From CBDDHT01 sp965228615 (lineage in GTDB: Bacteria > Pseudomonadota > Alphaproteobacteria > Rhizobiales > Methyloligellaceae): a DNA stretch of 64,000 nt. Each line of letters starts with the position of its first letter. Within the stretch, counting starts at the first letter, position 1. The translations under genes were made by a program, and so were the position numbers. Under the pieces are notes generated by a model. That model saw only the letters and a list, made by a program, of their open reading frames with translations. It searched no databases and was not told where the DNA came from. The stretch is taken from contig CBDDHT010000004.1 of assembly GCA_965228615.1 (NCBI GenBank), forward strand, positions 2,170,001 through 2,234,000. The letters are read 5' to 3'. This document shows, piece after piece, positions 53,833 through 62,546 of the stretch.

Positions 53833-54813
53833 ATGACGGGCCAAGACCTGCATCGCGATGCCATCATCTTCGACGGGCTGATCATCTCCAACTGGAGCCG
53901 AGAGATCTTCGAAGATATGCGCCGAGGTGGCCTAACAGCCGCCAACTGCACCTGTTCGGTCTGGGAGGGCTTCCGTGAAACCATGCTCAATATCGGCCAG
54001 TGGAATCGCTGGTTCGAAGAGCATGACGATCTGATCGTCAAGGCACGCACAGTTGCCGATATCCATGCTGCGAAGGCTCAGGGAAAGACGGCCATCGTTC
54101 TGGGTTTCCAGAACACATCGGCCTTCGAGGACCGGCTTGAGTTCATTCAGCTGTTCAAGGATGCCGGTGTCGGTATCGTACAGATGGCATACAACACACA
54201 GAATCTTGCCGGCAGCGGTTGCTACGAATCCACCGATTCCGGTTTGTCGGATTTTGGCCACGAGATGGTTGCCGAAATGAATCGGGTGGGAATTCTTTGT
54301 GATCTCAGCCATGTTGGCGCGACCACCTCACGCGATGTGATCGAGGCATCCAAGAAGCCGGTCGCCTACTCGCACTGCCTGCCCGCCGGACTGAAAGAGC
54401 ATCCGCGGAACAAGACGGACGAGGAATTAAGTTTTATCGCCGACCGGGGCGGCTTCATCGGCGTCACGATGTTCACGCCGTTTCTCGCGCGCGGCACTGA
54501 TGCGACGGTCGACGACTATGTCGAGGCGATCGACTATGTCGTCAATATTGCCGGTGAGGACAGGGTTGGGATCGGCACCGATTTCACTCAGGGCCATGAC
54601 GACGACTTCTTCCGGTGGATCACCGAAGACAAGGGTTATGCGCGCTCCCTCACCAATTTCGGCGAGATCAAAAACCCCGAAGGCTTCACCGTCATCGGCG
54701 AGTTCGCGAATCTAACGGCTGCCATGGAGCGCGCCGGATGGAGCGAGGAAAAAACCCAAAAAATCATGGGCCTCAACTGGCTTCGTCTGCTTGACGATGT
54801 CTGGAGCGTTTGA
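53833..54813 (+). CDS. M19 (renal/membrane dipeptidase) family protein with altered metal site
   Basis: This 326-residue protein is of the M19 dipeptidase fold. The second-half metal and active-site segments are kept: DLSHVGATTSRDVIEAS (His), VAYSHCLPAG (His), GGFIGVTMFTPFL and GIGTDFTQGHDDDF (Asp). The first site is not canonical: the usual DGHNDL is replaced by DGLIISNW (no His-x-Asp), and the bridging Glu of the GvEG segment appears as Gln in LGFQNTSAF. It may use one metal or act on an unusual substrate. There is no signal peptide. AGGA precedes the ATG. It lies 38 nt after livF and is probably the last gene of the operon. Confidence 0.85.
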   Translation: MTGQDLHRDAIIFDGLIISNWSREIFEDMRRGGLTAANCTCSVWEGFRETMLNIGQWNRWFEEHDDLIVKARTVADIHAAKAQGKTAIVLGFQNTSAFEDRLEFIQLFKDAGVGIVQMAYNTQNLAGSGCYESTDSGLSDFGHEMVAEMNRVGILCDLSHVGATTSRDVIEASKKPVAYSHCLPAGLKEHPRNKTDEELSFIADRGGFIGVTMFTPFLARGTDATVDDYVEAIDYVVNIAGEDRVGIGTDFTQGHDDDFFRWITEDKGYARSLTNFGEIKNPEGFTVIGEFANLTAAMERAGWSEEKTQKIMGLNWLRLLDDVWSV

Positions 54814-54834
54814 ACGGCCTGATTCTGCCAGCAA

Positions 54835-56109
54835 TCATGGCTCCACGCTGCCTTTTGTCATTACTTCGCAGACGTCCTCCGCCTCGGATGGCGAGCGCGG
54901 ATCCATTTGCAATGCAACCGGTGATGTCCGAGTCATAGCAACGAAGTCCTCTCGCCCCTCGAGCGAAGGCGTTTCTCGCAAATGCATGCGCCAGACGACA
55001 AAGACCATAAAGACCGCATATATCGTCGCGGTATAGCCAAACAGACCGCCTGCCCCGACATGGTTCATCACATAAGACGCCATGAGCGGGCCGACGACGG
55101 CACCAAATGCATAGACCAGCAAGAGCCCCGAGCTGACATCCACTGCATCTTCACGATCGGCGAAGTCGTTGCCGTGCGCGACGCTCAAAGCATAGAGTGG
55201 GATGCCCCCGATCCCGAACAGGGCCCCCAGTGCAATGATCAGCGTCGTTCCCTCGCCCGCACCTGTCGCCAGGCCGATGCTCGCGATCAGTGCAATACCC
55301 CCTGCCAGCAAGATGACGTGACGACGGTCGCGATGGTCCGAGAGGTAACCAAGCGGCCATTGAGCCGAGGCTGCCGATAGGATGACGGCTGCCATAAAGA
55401 ATGCCGTCATGTTAACGCCAAGGCCAGAACCCGTGCCGAATATCGGACCGAGCGACCAGAACGAACCACTGGCGAGGCCGGCGCACAGGCATCCCGCAAC
55501 ACCGACCGGCGATATGCGGTAGAGCCAGCGCAGGCGCAGCCGCGCCGCTTTCGGTTGTAGCGGAGTTGCCGCTTTGCTCAACGTGACTGGGATTACCGCC
55601 AATATGATGAGAATAGCGACAAGCGAGAACAGCTCGAAACTAGCCGGATCGCCGGTCATGACGAGAAGCTGTCCGGCGGCCATGACGGTCAGGTTGATGC
55701 CCGTGTAGATCGCGAAAACGGTACCACGGTTCGCGTTGGTCGCTGCACCGTTCAGCCAGCTTTCAATGACGATGTAGAGACCTGCGAATGAAATCCCGGT
55801 CATTGCACGCAGCATGCACCAGACAAAAACATTCGACGAGATGGGAAGCGCCAAAGGCGCCAATGTCGCAAGCGCTGCGAATGCTGCGAAGGCACGAATA
55901 TGCCCGACCCGGGCAACGGCCATCGGACAGAAATAGCAACCGGCGAGCAAGCCGCCATAATAGCAGGCGCCCGTAATACCGATTTCGAATGCTGTGAAAT
56001 TGTCGATTTCCGCACGAACGGGAGTGATAAAGATCTGAAGTCCGTTTCCGAGCAACAGGATTGCCACGCTCAGGAGGAGCGCTGTTATCGGCCTGAGAAT
56101 TTCCCGCAT
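54835..56109 (-). CDS. MFS transporter (YcaD-like)
   Basis: This 424-residue protein has twelve hydrophobic segments and major-facilitator features: an N-terminal helix LLLSVAILLLGNGLQIFITPVRA, the segment SNVFVWCMLRAMTGISFAGLYIVIESWLNGAA and the inter-helix loop WPLGYLSDHRDRRHVILLAGG. The ESWLN region and overall pattern match YcaD-type transporters of unknown substrate. It is convergent with the M19 gene, with only 21 bp between. The C-terminal tail of about 45 residues is polar. Confidence 0.88.
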   Translation of the reverse strand: MREILRPITALLLSVAILLLGNGLQIFITPVRAEIDNFTAFEIGITGACYYGGLLAGCYFCPMAVARVGHIRAFAAFAALATLAPLALPISSNVFVWCMLRAMTGISFAGLYIVIESWLNGAATNANRGTVFAIYTGINLTVMAAGQLLVMTGDPASFELFSLVAILIILAVIPVTLSKAATPLQPKAARLRLRWLYRISPVGVAGCLCAGLASGSFWSLGPIFGTGSGLGVNMTAFFMAAVILSAASAQWPLGYLSDHRDRRHVILLAGGIALIASIGLATGAGEGTTLIIALGALFGIGGIPLYALSVAHGNDFADREDAVDVSSGLLLVYAFGAVVGPLMASYVMNHVGAGGLFGYTATIYAVFMVFVVWRMHLRETPSLEGREDFVAMTRTSPVALQMDPRSPSEAEDVCEVMTKGSVEP

Positions 56110-56363
56110 GTTTCCGGATCGCCGTGCCGATCAACCGTCTTCGTTGCGTTCATCGATGGGGATGAGTTTCACGCACCAAGGGTTGCTTTCGTGCCCCACT
56201 GAACGCCGGATGATCTAGTGTCGTTGCCGTCGCCGCGCAAGGCGAATACTGCAAGGCTGGCATGTTCGATTTGCATTGCATGGCAGCAAGGCGTGCGAAC
56301 GGCAGCGACGGTCCCAGGCAACATGCTTTAGGCCGCTCGAATAAATAAGCAGACGCTCTTCGT

Positions 56364-57305
56364 TCAGTGAATAATCGGCGATTTCAGAAGGTCATTGCGA
56401 TCGACGGAGCGGATCCAGATATCGAAGGTTTCTCCATCGCGATTGATCAGGAGAGGAATATCCACGCCGGCATCGCCAACGGACCAGACTTTGCGAAACA
56501 GTTCCGCCAGCGAGTCGACGTCTTCGCCATCAACCGCCAGGATGATGTCCCCGACAGCGACCTCCGAGTGCGCTGCCGGCCCTCCGCTTGCAACAGCCGC
56601 AACAACGACATGGTCATGAACCTCGGTCGCGTAGAGGCCGATCCAGGGACGCGGCGGACGGCTCGAGCGGCCCGTGGTCAAGAGGTCGTCGAGAATCGGT
56701 TTCACCAGGTCGATCGGCACAATCATGTTGACGTCTTCATTGTCCCCGTCATTGCGCATGTGCTGGAGCAGCAGTGATCCGATACCAAGCAAAGAGCCGG
56801 TGCCATCGATCAGTGCAGCGCCGCCCCAATTGGGATGGGCGGGCGATGTAAAGATCGCCTCGTCGAGTACATACTCCCAGTACCCCGCAAACTCCTGCTT
56901 GACGACAATGCGCCCTGCAACCGACTGCTCACGCCCGCCGGCGCCGCCAAGAATGACGCGGGAATTGACCTTCGCGCGCGACGAACTGCCAAGATTGAGA
57001 TGAGGCACGTCGATTTTCGCGAGGGCCTGCACCAGGCCAAACCCGGTGACCTGGTCAAATGCGAGCACATGCCCTGGCACAACACGGCCATCTGACAAGG
57101 TGATCCAGACAGTTTCAGCCTCGGTGACCAGATAACCGATGGTCAGAATCAACCCGTCAGAGCGGATCACCGCACCATTGCCGGCACGCTCCGTGCCAAG
57201 GACTTCGGCCGTAAACGCGTCTTCGGGAATGATCGTGCGAAGGCCCACGACAGCCGCCAGCGCCTGGTCGAGTTCGAAGTCATAATCTTGCGGATCGGGC
57301 GTCAC
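56364..57305 (-). CDS. HtrA/Deg-like trypsin-fold protein with lost catalytic triad, plus PDZ domain
   Basis: This 313-residue protein is of the S1C fold with a C-terminal PDZ domain (about 215-295; ASGGPAAHSEVAVGDIILAVDGEDV). The alignable triad positions are all changed. The usual TNNHVV is TIGYLV (His to Tyr), the TDLALLK Asp region is TGFGLVQ (Asp to Gly), and GNSGGP is PNWGGAA (Ser to Trp). It should therefore not cleave peptides but could still bind protein C termini. No signal peptide or membrane helix is seen. The start is taken as GTG 57305, after GAGGTGG; a TTG six codons upstream is the alternative. I recall similar sequences in other Rhizobiales, so this is a conserved family rather than a decayed gene. 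Confidence 0.82.
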   Translation of the reverse strand: MTPDPQDYDFELDQALAAVVGLRTIIPEDAFTAEVLGTERAGNGAVIRSDGLILTIGYLVTEAETVWITLSDGRVVPGHVLAFDQVTGFGLVQALAKIDVPHLNLGSSSRAKVNSRVILGGAGGREQSVAGRIVVKQEFAGYWEYVLDEAIFTSPAHPNWGGAALIDGTGSLLGIGSLLLQHMRNDGDNEDVNMIVPIDLVKPILDDLLTTGRSSRPPRPWIGLYATEVHDHVVVAAVASGGPAAHSEVAVGDIILAVDGEDVDSLAELFRKVWSVGDAGVDIPLLINRDGETFDIWIRSVDRNDLLKSPIIH

Positions 57306-57643
57306 AACGTCACCACCTCTCAACCCCCGTTCAGCTGTCAGCGAGACAGCTCCCTATCGCCAAGCCTAAATTTAACAATGCCGGGCAGACGTGTCATTCA
57401 GTGCACGGCAATTTGCCACCCTCAAGGCGAAATCCGGCATCCATCAAACACGGAACCGCATTCTCTGCGGCGGCGCAAGACCACCGGGCTCACCCAATAA
57501 TTTAACAGGCGATCCCAAACTCTTCCGCTGCGATGGGTTGCACAAATCCGGGCACCCGGTCATTCTTAACGCACTGATTCGGCGATTTACACATGATCGT
57601 CCTTGTCAACTCGGTAAAGCGGCGGCGGGGTGCAAGGGGTCCA
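57306..57643. other. Divergent promoter region, HtrA-like / ParA-like genes
   Basis: These 338 bases separate divergent genes. The stretch has an AT-rich patch (aaatttaacaatg, about 57368-57380) and a small dyad ccgggcacccgg (about 57547-57558). No parS-like long palindrome is seen near the ParA-like gene, and no gene is supported. Confidence 0.5.
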
Positions 57644-58744
57644 ATGAAAACTATTGCCTTCTTTAATAACAAGGGAGGCGTCGGCAAGACGTCTCTTGTC
57701 TATCACTTGGCGTGGATGTTCCAACGGCTCGGGCATCGGGTGCTCGCGGTCGATCTGGATCCGCAGGCCAATTTGAGCGCGATGTTCCTGGACGAAGACA
57801 GTCTCTGGAACATTCTGCAGAACGAGAAAGATCAAACGATTTATGGCTCGATATCGCCGCTGTTTCGCGGCGTAGGGGATATTGCTGCCAATCCACACGT
57901 CAACGAACGTGCCGATGGGCTCGGATTGCTGGTCGGCGATCTGGCGCTCGCCGAGGTCGAGGACGAGTTGTCGGCAACTTGGCCGCGCTGTCTTTCGGGC
58001 GAAGAGCGCGCATTCCGCGTGACGACGGCATTCGCACGTCTGATTGCCAATGCCGGCTTCGACTATGATGCCGATATCGCACTCGTCGATCTCGGCCCGA
58101 ATCTCGGTTCCATCAACCGGGCAGCACTTGTCGGATGCGACCATATCGTCATTCCGCTCGCGCCCGATCTCTATTCCATGCAGGGCTTGCGTAACATGGG
58201 CCCCAAGGTTCGCCAGTGGCGCGAAGATTGGGAAATTCGCAAGCTCATGGCGACGCGCTCTCCTATGGAATTGGAGTTGCCGGAAGGCAATATGGCGCCA
58301 ATGGGCTACATTTCCGTCAAATTTTCGGTCTCGAACCAACGCCCGGCAAAGGCCTTTCAGTACTGGATCGACGAAATGCCGCGCCAGTATGCGAAGTGGA
58401 TCATGCAGTTCGACGGAAATTCGGATACGTCGGCAAATATCGATCACGATTCCTTCTGCCTTGCGCAGATTCGCGATTACAAGACTTTGGTGCCGAAATC
58501 ACAGGCCCATTACATGCCGATTTTCGACCTGGGGCACCAGGAAGGCGTCTATGGGGTGGTCGGCGAAGCGGCCAAGCGTTGCGGCGAAGACTTCGAGTTT
58601 CTGGCCAATCGTGTTGTCGAGAGCGCTCAGATCATGGCTCCGGACCAACCGCGCGGGCGTGAACGGGCCAGCCTCCCGACGTCGCTTAGCACCCGCATCG
58701 TACGTCTGCAGAAAATGGCGTCCAAAGTTTCGGGTGCTGCCTAA
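57644..58744 (+). CDS. Orphan ParA/MinD-type ATPase
   Basis: This 366-residue P-loop ATPase is of the ParA/Soj class. The deviant Walker A is NKGGVGKTSLVYHLA, Walker A' is VDLDPQANLSAMF and Walker B is DIALVDLGPNLGSINRAAL. Beyond the usual 250 residues it has about 100 extra, including a segment around SVSNQRPAKAFQYWIDEMPRQ and a basic C terminus. There is no N-terminal helix-turn-helix and no parB gene next to it, so it is not a normal chromosome or plasmid partition pair. The ATG at 57644 follows AAGGGG. It is convergent with the Nudix gene, 14 bp away. Function is unknown. Confidence 0.85.
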   Translation: MKTIAFFNNKGGVGKTSLVYHLAWMFQRLGHRVLAVDLDPQANLSAMFLDEDSLWNILQNEKDQTIYGSISPLFRGVGDIAANPHVNERADGLGLLVGDLALAEVEDELSATWPRCLSGEERAFRVTTAFARLIANAGFDYDADIALVDLGPNLGSINRAALVGCDHIVIPLAPDLYSMQGLRNMGPKVRQWREDWEIRKLMATRSPMELELPEGNMAPMGYISVKFSVSNQRPAKAFQYWIDEMPRQYAKWIMQFDGNSDTSANIDHDSFCLAQIRDYKTLVPKSQAHYMPIFDLGHQEGVYGVVGEAAKRCGEDFEFLANRVVESAQIMAPDQPRGRERASLPTSLSTRIVRLQKMASKVSGAA

Positions 58745-58758
58745 GCATTTTTTGCATT

Positions 58759-59184
58759 TCAGCGATTGCGGATGGATTTCCGAAGAGCGTCCGCATCGCT
58801 GAGAATGTCTGCGTGATCGAAGGCTAACTTGGCGCGGCGCCAGTATTTGACCCACCGTGCATCGCTTGCGTCGTCGCCCGCCTTGGGCTTCGCCGTCTTC
58901 ACCTCACCCATATAGACGATGCTCACCACGTGTGAGCGCGGGTCACGCTCGGGTTCCGAGTAGACACCGACCAGTCGGAGCTCCCCGACACTCAGGCCCG
59001 TTTCTTCCTTGAGCTCCCGGCGGCACGCCGCTTCCACACTCTCCCCCACATCCACGAAACCACCGGGTATGGCATAACGTCCCTTAAACGGAGGGTTGCC
59101 ACGCCGTATCAGCAAGACTCTCCCCTTTGCATCAAACAACACACAGTCGGTTGCCAAGGCGGGATTGCGCGGTTCGCCGGACAT
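58759..59184 (-). CDS. Nudix hydrolase (ADP-ribose pyrophosphatase type)
   Basis: This 141-residue Nudix protein has a complete Nudix box beginning at G42 (GGFVDVGESVEAACRREL, then KEETGL to residue 64), with the catalytic Glu residues at E57, E60 and E61. The pattern PPFKGRYAIPGGFVDVGES before and in the box and the short N terminus are typical of ADP-ribose pyrophosphatases and relatives that clear nucleotide-sugar derivatives. A precise substrate cannot be assigned. It stands between the ParA-like gene (convergent) and the peroxiredoxin gene. Confidence 0.92.
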   Translation of the reverse strand: MSGEPRNPALATDCVLFDAKGRVLLIRRGNPPFKGRYAIPGGFVDVGESVEAACRRELKEETGLSVGELRLVGVYSEPERDPRSHVVSIVYMGEVKTAKPKAGDDASDARWVKYWRRAKLAFDHADILSDADALRKSIRNR

Positions 59185-59404
59185 TCGGATACCTCTGCAA
59201 AGACGTCATCGGGCTTGTGCATTCTCGGCCCCTGGAATGCGATCAAGCAGTTGGCTGACTTTGTAATCGATCCTCTCATCAAAACAAACGCCGCGAACCC
59301 GATTGGGCTCGCGGCGCAGTTTTTCTTCCATGCGACAGTTCAGCCAAAGGCCGGTTCGATCAGAGACAATCGAGCAGACAGCCTTAGCGTCAGTCGGGGT
59401 TTTC

Positions 59405-60064
59405 TCAATTCGGCTGCGGCACGATACGGATATATGGCTTCGGCGACTTCCATCCGTCAGGGTATTTTGCCTTCGCTTCTTCGTCGGAAACCGCCGGAAC
59501 GATGATGACATCGTCACCTTGCTGCCAGTTGACCGGCGTCGCCACCTTGTGATCGGCGGTCAATTGAGCGGAATCCAGGAGACGTAGTACCTCATCGAAA
59601 TTGCGTCCCGTACTCATCGGATAGCTGATAACGGCCTTGATGACCTTGTCGGGACCGATGACATAGACGTTGCGAACGGTTGCATTGTCCATTGGCGTGC
59701 GCCCTTCGGAACTTGTACCGGCATCGGCAGGCAGCATGCCGTAAAGCTTGGCGACAGCCAGATCCGTATCACCGATCATGGGGTAGTTCGGTGCATGCCC
59801 CATCGTCTCTTCGATGTCCTTGGACCACTCCTTGTGATTTTCAACCGGATCGATACTGAGACCGATGATTTTGCAATTGCGCCGATCGAACTCCGGCTTG
59901 AGCCCGGCCATACAACCAAGTTCCGTCGTGCAGACGGGCGTGAAATCCTTAGGATGCGAGAACATCATGCACCAGGAATCACCCATCCATTCATGGAAAC
60001 GAATCCGCCCTTCCGTCGTGTCTGCCTCGAAATCAGGAGCTTGTGCACCAATTTGTAATGTCAT
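59405..60064 (-). CDS. 1-Cys peroxiredoxin (Prx6 family)
   Basis: This 219-residue peroxiredoxin reduces peroxides through the peroxidatic Cys45 in SHPKDFTPVCTTEL. The Prx6-type long C-terminal domain (TPVNWQQGDDVIIVP, YPDGWKSPKPYIR) and the segment GLSIDPVENHKEWSKDIEE are clear. There is no partner Cys in the usual 2-Cys position. The start at 60064 (MTLQIGAQAPDF) is the family N terminus; longer in-frame starts give an unlikely leader. It is probably a single-gene unit. With katG and msrA in this window it adds to peroxide defence. Confidence 0.94.
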   Translation of the reverse strand: MTLQIGAQAPDFEADTTEGRIRFHEWMGDSWCMMFSHPKDFTPVCTTELGCMAGLKPEFDRRNCKIIGLSIDPVENHKEWSKDIEETMGHAPNYPMIGDTDLAVAKLYGMLPADAGTSSEGRTPMDNATVRNVYVIGPDKVIKAVISYPMSTGRNFDEVLRLLDSAQLTADHKVATPVNWQQGDDVIIVPAVSDEEAKAKYPDGWKSPKPYIRIVPQPN

Positions 60065-60275
60065 GAGAATCCTCTTCGGATGGCTCTTCGGCACCCCGGT
60101 CGGACCGTATTCAATCGACTCCGGTCGACCGCAGCCTGTCCGGGACCTGCCACCATTGCCCTTGCCATGAAAAACAAATGGCCCTCGCTCCCACGCGATC
60201 AAGAGGCTGCGTTAGTGTATAGAAATATTTGCTACACAAACGCCGACACCGGGGGCCGGCAGCAGCGTGTGTCGT

Positions 60276-61514
60276 TCAGTCGTAGGACCGTTCGTCGGAA
60301 ATTACTTTTCCATCATTTGGGAGTGTACCCGGCGCGACGATATCCACTGCCCCCTTGAGCTTGGCAATCGCCTGAAGAGTTTCCCCGACTCGATCTGCGA
60401 GTCCTTCGCTGGTTTGCTCGCATTCTGCCATTAGCGTCAAGACATCCTGTTCGCCGACACGCGCCACGACCACCCGCACTCGCCCAAGTTCGGGATGGCG
60501 TTCGGCGATCGCATTGACTTGTTCCGGGTCGACAAACATCCCTTTGACCTTGGTCCGTTGGTCGGCCCGACCCATCCACCCCTTTATGCGCATATTTGTG
60601 CGCCCGCACGGACTGGCCCCTTCCATGACGGCTGAGAGGTCGCCCGTACCGAAACGGATCATCGGATAGTCCCGATTGAATGTGGTGACGACAATCTCTC
60701 CGACCTCGCCGGCAGGAACAGGTGTGTTCGATCCAGGGCGTACAATCTCAAGGATCACGCCCTCATCGACGATCATGCCCTCCATTGCAGGAGACTCGTA
60801 TGAGATCAGGCCGAGATCAGCCGTGACATAACATTGCAAGACCGAGACGCCGCGATCGCGATATTCCTGCCTTAGCGATGGAAACAATGCCCCGCCCGAA
60901 ACAAGTGCCTTTGTTATCGAACTTGCATCCACGGACATCTCGTCCGCTTTATCCAGAATGACCTTCAGGAAATCCGGAGTCCCTGTGAAACAAGTGGGTT
61001 TGAAGTTCTTGAGGGCCGCCAGCTGCATCTCGGTATTGCCCACGCCGGCTGCAATCGAAGGACAACCGATTGCCCGGATGCCTGAATCCATGATCCAACC
61101 GCCGGGCGTAAAATTAAATGCAAAGCAGTTCTGCACACGATCGCCGGGCCTTACGCCGGCCGCAAAGAGCGCACGCCCCACACGCCACCAATCGGCCCCC
61201 GCACCTTCAGGCTCATAAACAGGACCCGGTGACATATAGACCCGAGTCATACTGCTTGCAGGCGTCGCGGTTAGGTCGCCGAAAGGTGGCCGCTCCTGCT
61301 GAAGGCTGACCAGCTCTGGTTTGCGCAGGACAGGGATATCCGCCAGGACGTCGCGCGACGTTACTGCATCGGCATCCACACCACTCAGCCGCTTCGACCA
61401 GCCTTCGGCCTTGGACATTGCATGGCGGATCTGTCCTGGCAGAGCTGCCATGAGGTCGCGTTCACGTTTCTCCGGATCGCGAGATTCAAGATCGTCATAG
61501 AAAGGACCGCTCAT
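60276..61514 (-). CDS. Phenylacetate-CoA ligase-like adenylate-forming protein with unusual P-loop
   Basis: This 412-residue protein resembles the PaaK branch of AMP-binding enzymes. Recognisable parts are RVQNCFAFNFTPGGWIMDSG, FTGTPDFLKVIL, ALVSGGALFPSLRQEY, GEVGEIVVTTFNRDYPMIRFGTGDLS and the hinge RIKGWMGRADQRTKVKGMFVDPEQV. The usual Ser/Thr/Gly-rich phosphate loop (SSGTTGKP) is replaced by MSPGPVYEPEG, and the YG-S/T-E motif by YVTADLGL. It follows the livF-like gene of a second liv-type operon on the same strand, so it probably activates an imported aromatic or other acid to its CoA thioester. The altered loops make activity uncertain. Confidence 0.83.
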   Translation of the reverse strand: MSGPFYDDLESRDPEKRERDLMAALPGQIRHAMSKAEGWSKRLSGVDADAVTSRDVLADIPVLRKPELVSLQQERPPFGDLTATPASSMTRVYMSPGPVYEPEGAGADWWRVGRALFAAGVRPGDRVQNCFAFNFTPGGWIMDSGIRAIGCPSIAAGVGNTEMQLAALKNFKPTCFTGTPDFLKVILDKADEMSVDASSITKALVSGGALFPSLRQEYRDRGVSVLQCYVTADLGLISYESPAMEGMIVDEGVILEIVRPGSNTPVPAGEVGEIVVTTFNRDYPMIRFGTGDLSAVMEGASPCGRTNMRIKGWMGRADQRTKVKGMFVDPEQVNAIAERHPELGRVRVVVARVGEQDVLTLMAECEQTSEGLADRVGETLQAIAKLKGAVDIVAPGTLPNDGKVISDERSYD

Positions 61515-61644
61515 GAAGCGACCGTCAGGCTGTGCAGGTCAACAACCAAGTAACGTCGCATGGCACCCTCTTCGACCGAATGCTCGGTCGCACTCCCAAT
61601 GTACGGCTTCCGCTGACGACCGCGGTCACGAATCCATGACTTGG

Positions 61645-62460
61645 CTAGGCCAGCCAGCGCTTGCGTCGCTTATAGTGTTTCACATCGCGGAATGACTGCT
61701 TGGCGTCATCCCCGGCAACGCCCAGATAGAATTCCTTCACGTCTTCATTATCCCTCAATGCCGACGCTTCGCCATCGAGCACAACACGTCCATTCTCAAG
61801 AATATAGCCGTAGTCCGCATAACGGAGAGCCATGTTCGTGTTCTGCTCGGCAAGGAGCACACTCACATTCTGTTCGCTGTTGAGGCGCTTCACGATCTCG
61901 AAAATTTCCTCAACGAGTTGTGGTGCCAAGCCCATGGACGGCTCGTCCAACAGAATCATATTCGGCCTCGACATCAGTGCCCGGCCAATTGCCGTCATCT
62001 GCTGCTCACCGCCGGAAATATACCCAGCCAAACTTGTTCGCCGTTCTTTGAGCCGTGGAAAATATCCGTAGACCAGTTCCAGGTCTGCGTTGACGGCGGC
62101 CTTGCCGTCACGGCGCGTCCAGGCGCCTGTCATGAGATTTTCCTCGACCGTCAAATGTTCGAAGCAATGCCGTCCTTCCATGACCTGGATGACACCGCGT
62201 TTCACCAGGTCGTTGGGTGTCATATGGTCCACCCGGTCACCCTTATAGTGAATCGACCCCTTCGTTACGTCGCCGCGCTCCGCGCCGAGCAGATTCGAGA
62301 TCGCTTTCAACGTCGTCGTCTTGCCTGCACCATTGGCGCCCAGGATTGCGACGATCCCGCCGTCGGGCACATTCAGAGAGACACCCTTGAGCACGAGGAT
62401 CACGTGATCGTAGATGACCTCGATATTGTTAACATCGAGAAGCGGAGCGGCTGCGTTCAC
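61645..62460 (-). CDS. ABC transporter ATP-binding protein, LivF type (second cluster)
   Basis: This 271-residue ATPase has Walker A GANGAGKTTTL, signature ISGGEQQMTAIGRA, Walker B MILLDEPSMGLAP and switch segment VLLAEQNTNMAL. It has a basic C-terminal extension of about 30 residues (KQSFRDVKHYKRRKRWLA). In this type of cluster the remaining permease and ATPase genes usually lie on the other side of the binding-protein gene, beyond the window edge. The gene starts 86 bases after the binding-protein gene, with a strong hairpin between. Confidence 0.92.
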   Translation of the reverse strand: MNAAAPLLDVNNIEVIYDHVILVLKGVSLNVPDGGIVAILGANGAGKTTTLKAISNLLGAERGDVTKGSIHYKGDRVDHMTPNDLVKRGVIQVMEGRHCFEHLTVEENLMTGAWTRRDGKAAVNADLELVYGYFPRLKERRTSLAGYISGGEQQMTAIGRALMSRPNMILLDEPSMGLAPQLVEEIFEIVKRLNSEQNVSVLLAEQNTNMALRYADYGYILENGRVVLDGEASALRDNEDVKEFYLGVAGDDAKQSFRDVKHYKRRKRWLA

Positions 62461-62501
62461 GGACCTATCGAGCCTCTTTCAAAATAACGGGAAGTTGGAA
62501 T

Positions 62502-62531
62502 CACGCCCCGCGGAAACTTCCGCGAGGCGTG
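62502..62531 (-). terminator. Hairpin between binding-protein gene and livF (attenuator)
   Basis: CACGCC-c-CGCGGA pairs with TCCGCG-a-GGCGTG, giving twelve pairs around one mismatch with a four-base loop, 15 nt after the binding-protein stop. There is no immediate T-run, so it probably reduces read-through or protects the upstream mRNA rather than stopping transcription. Confidence 0.65.
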
Positions 62532-62546
62532 TCTTCGGTGTTTGGC

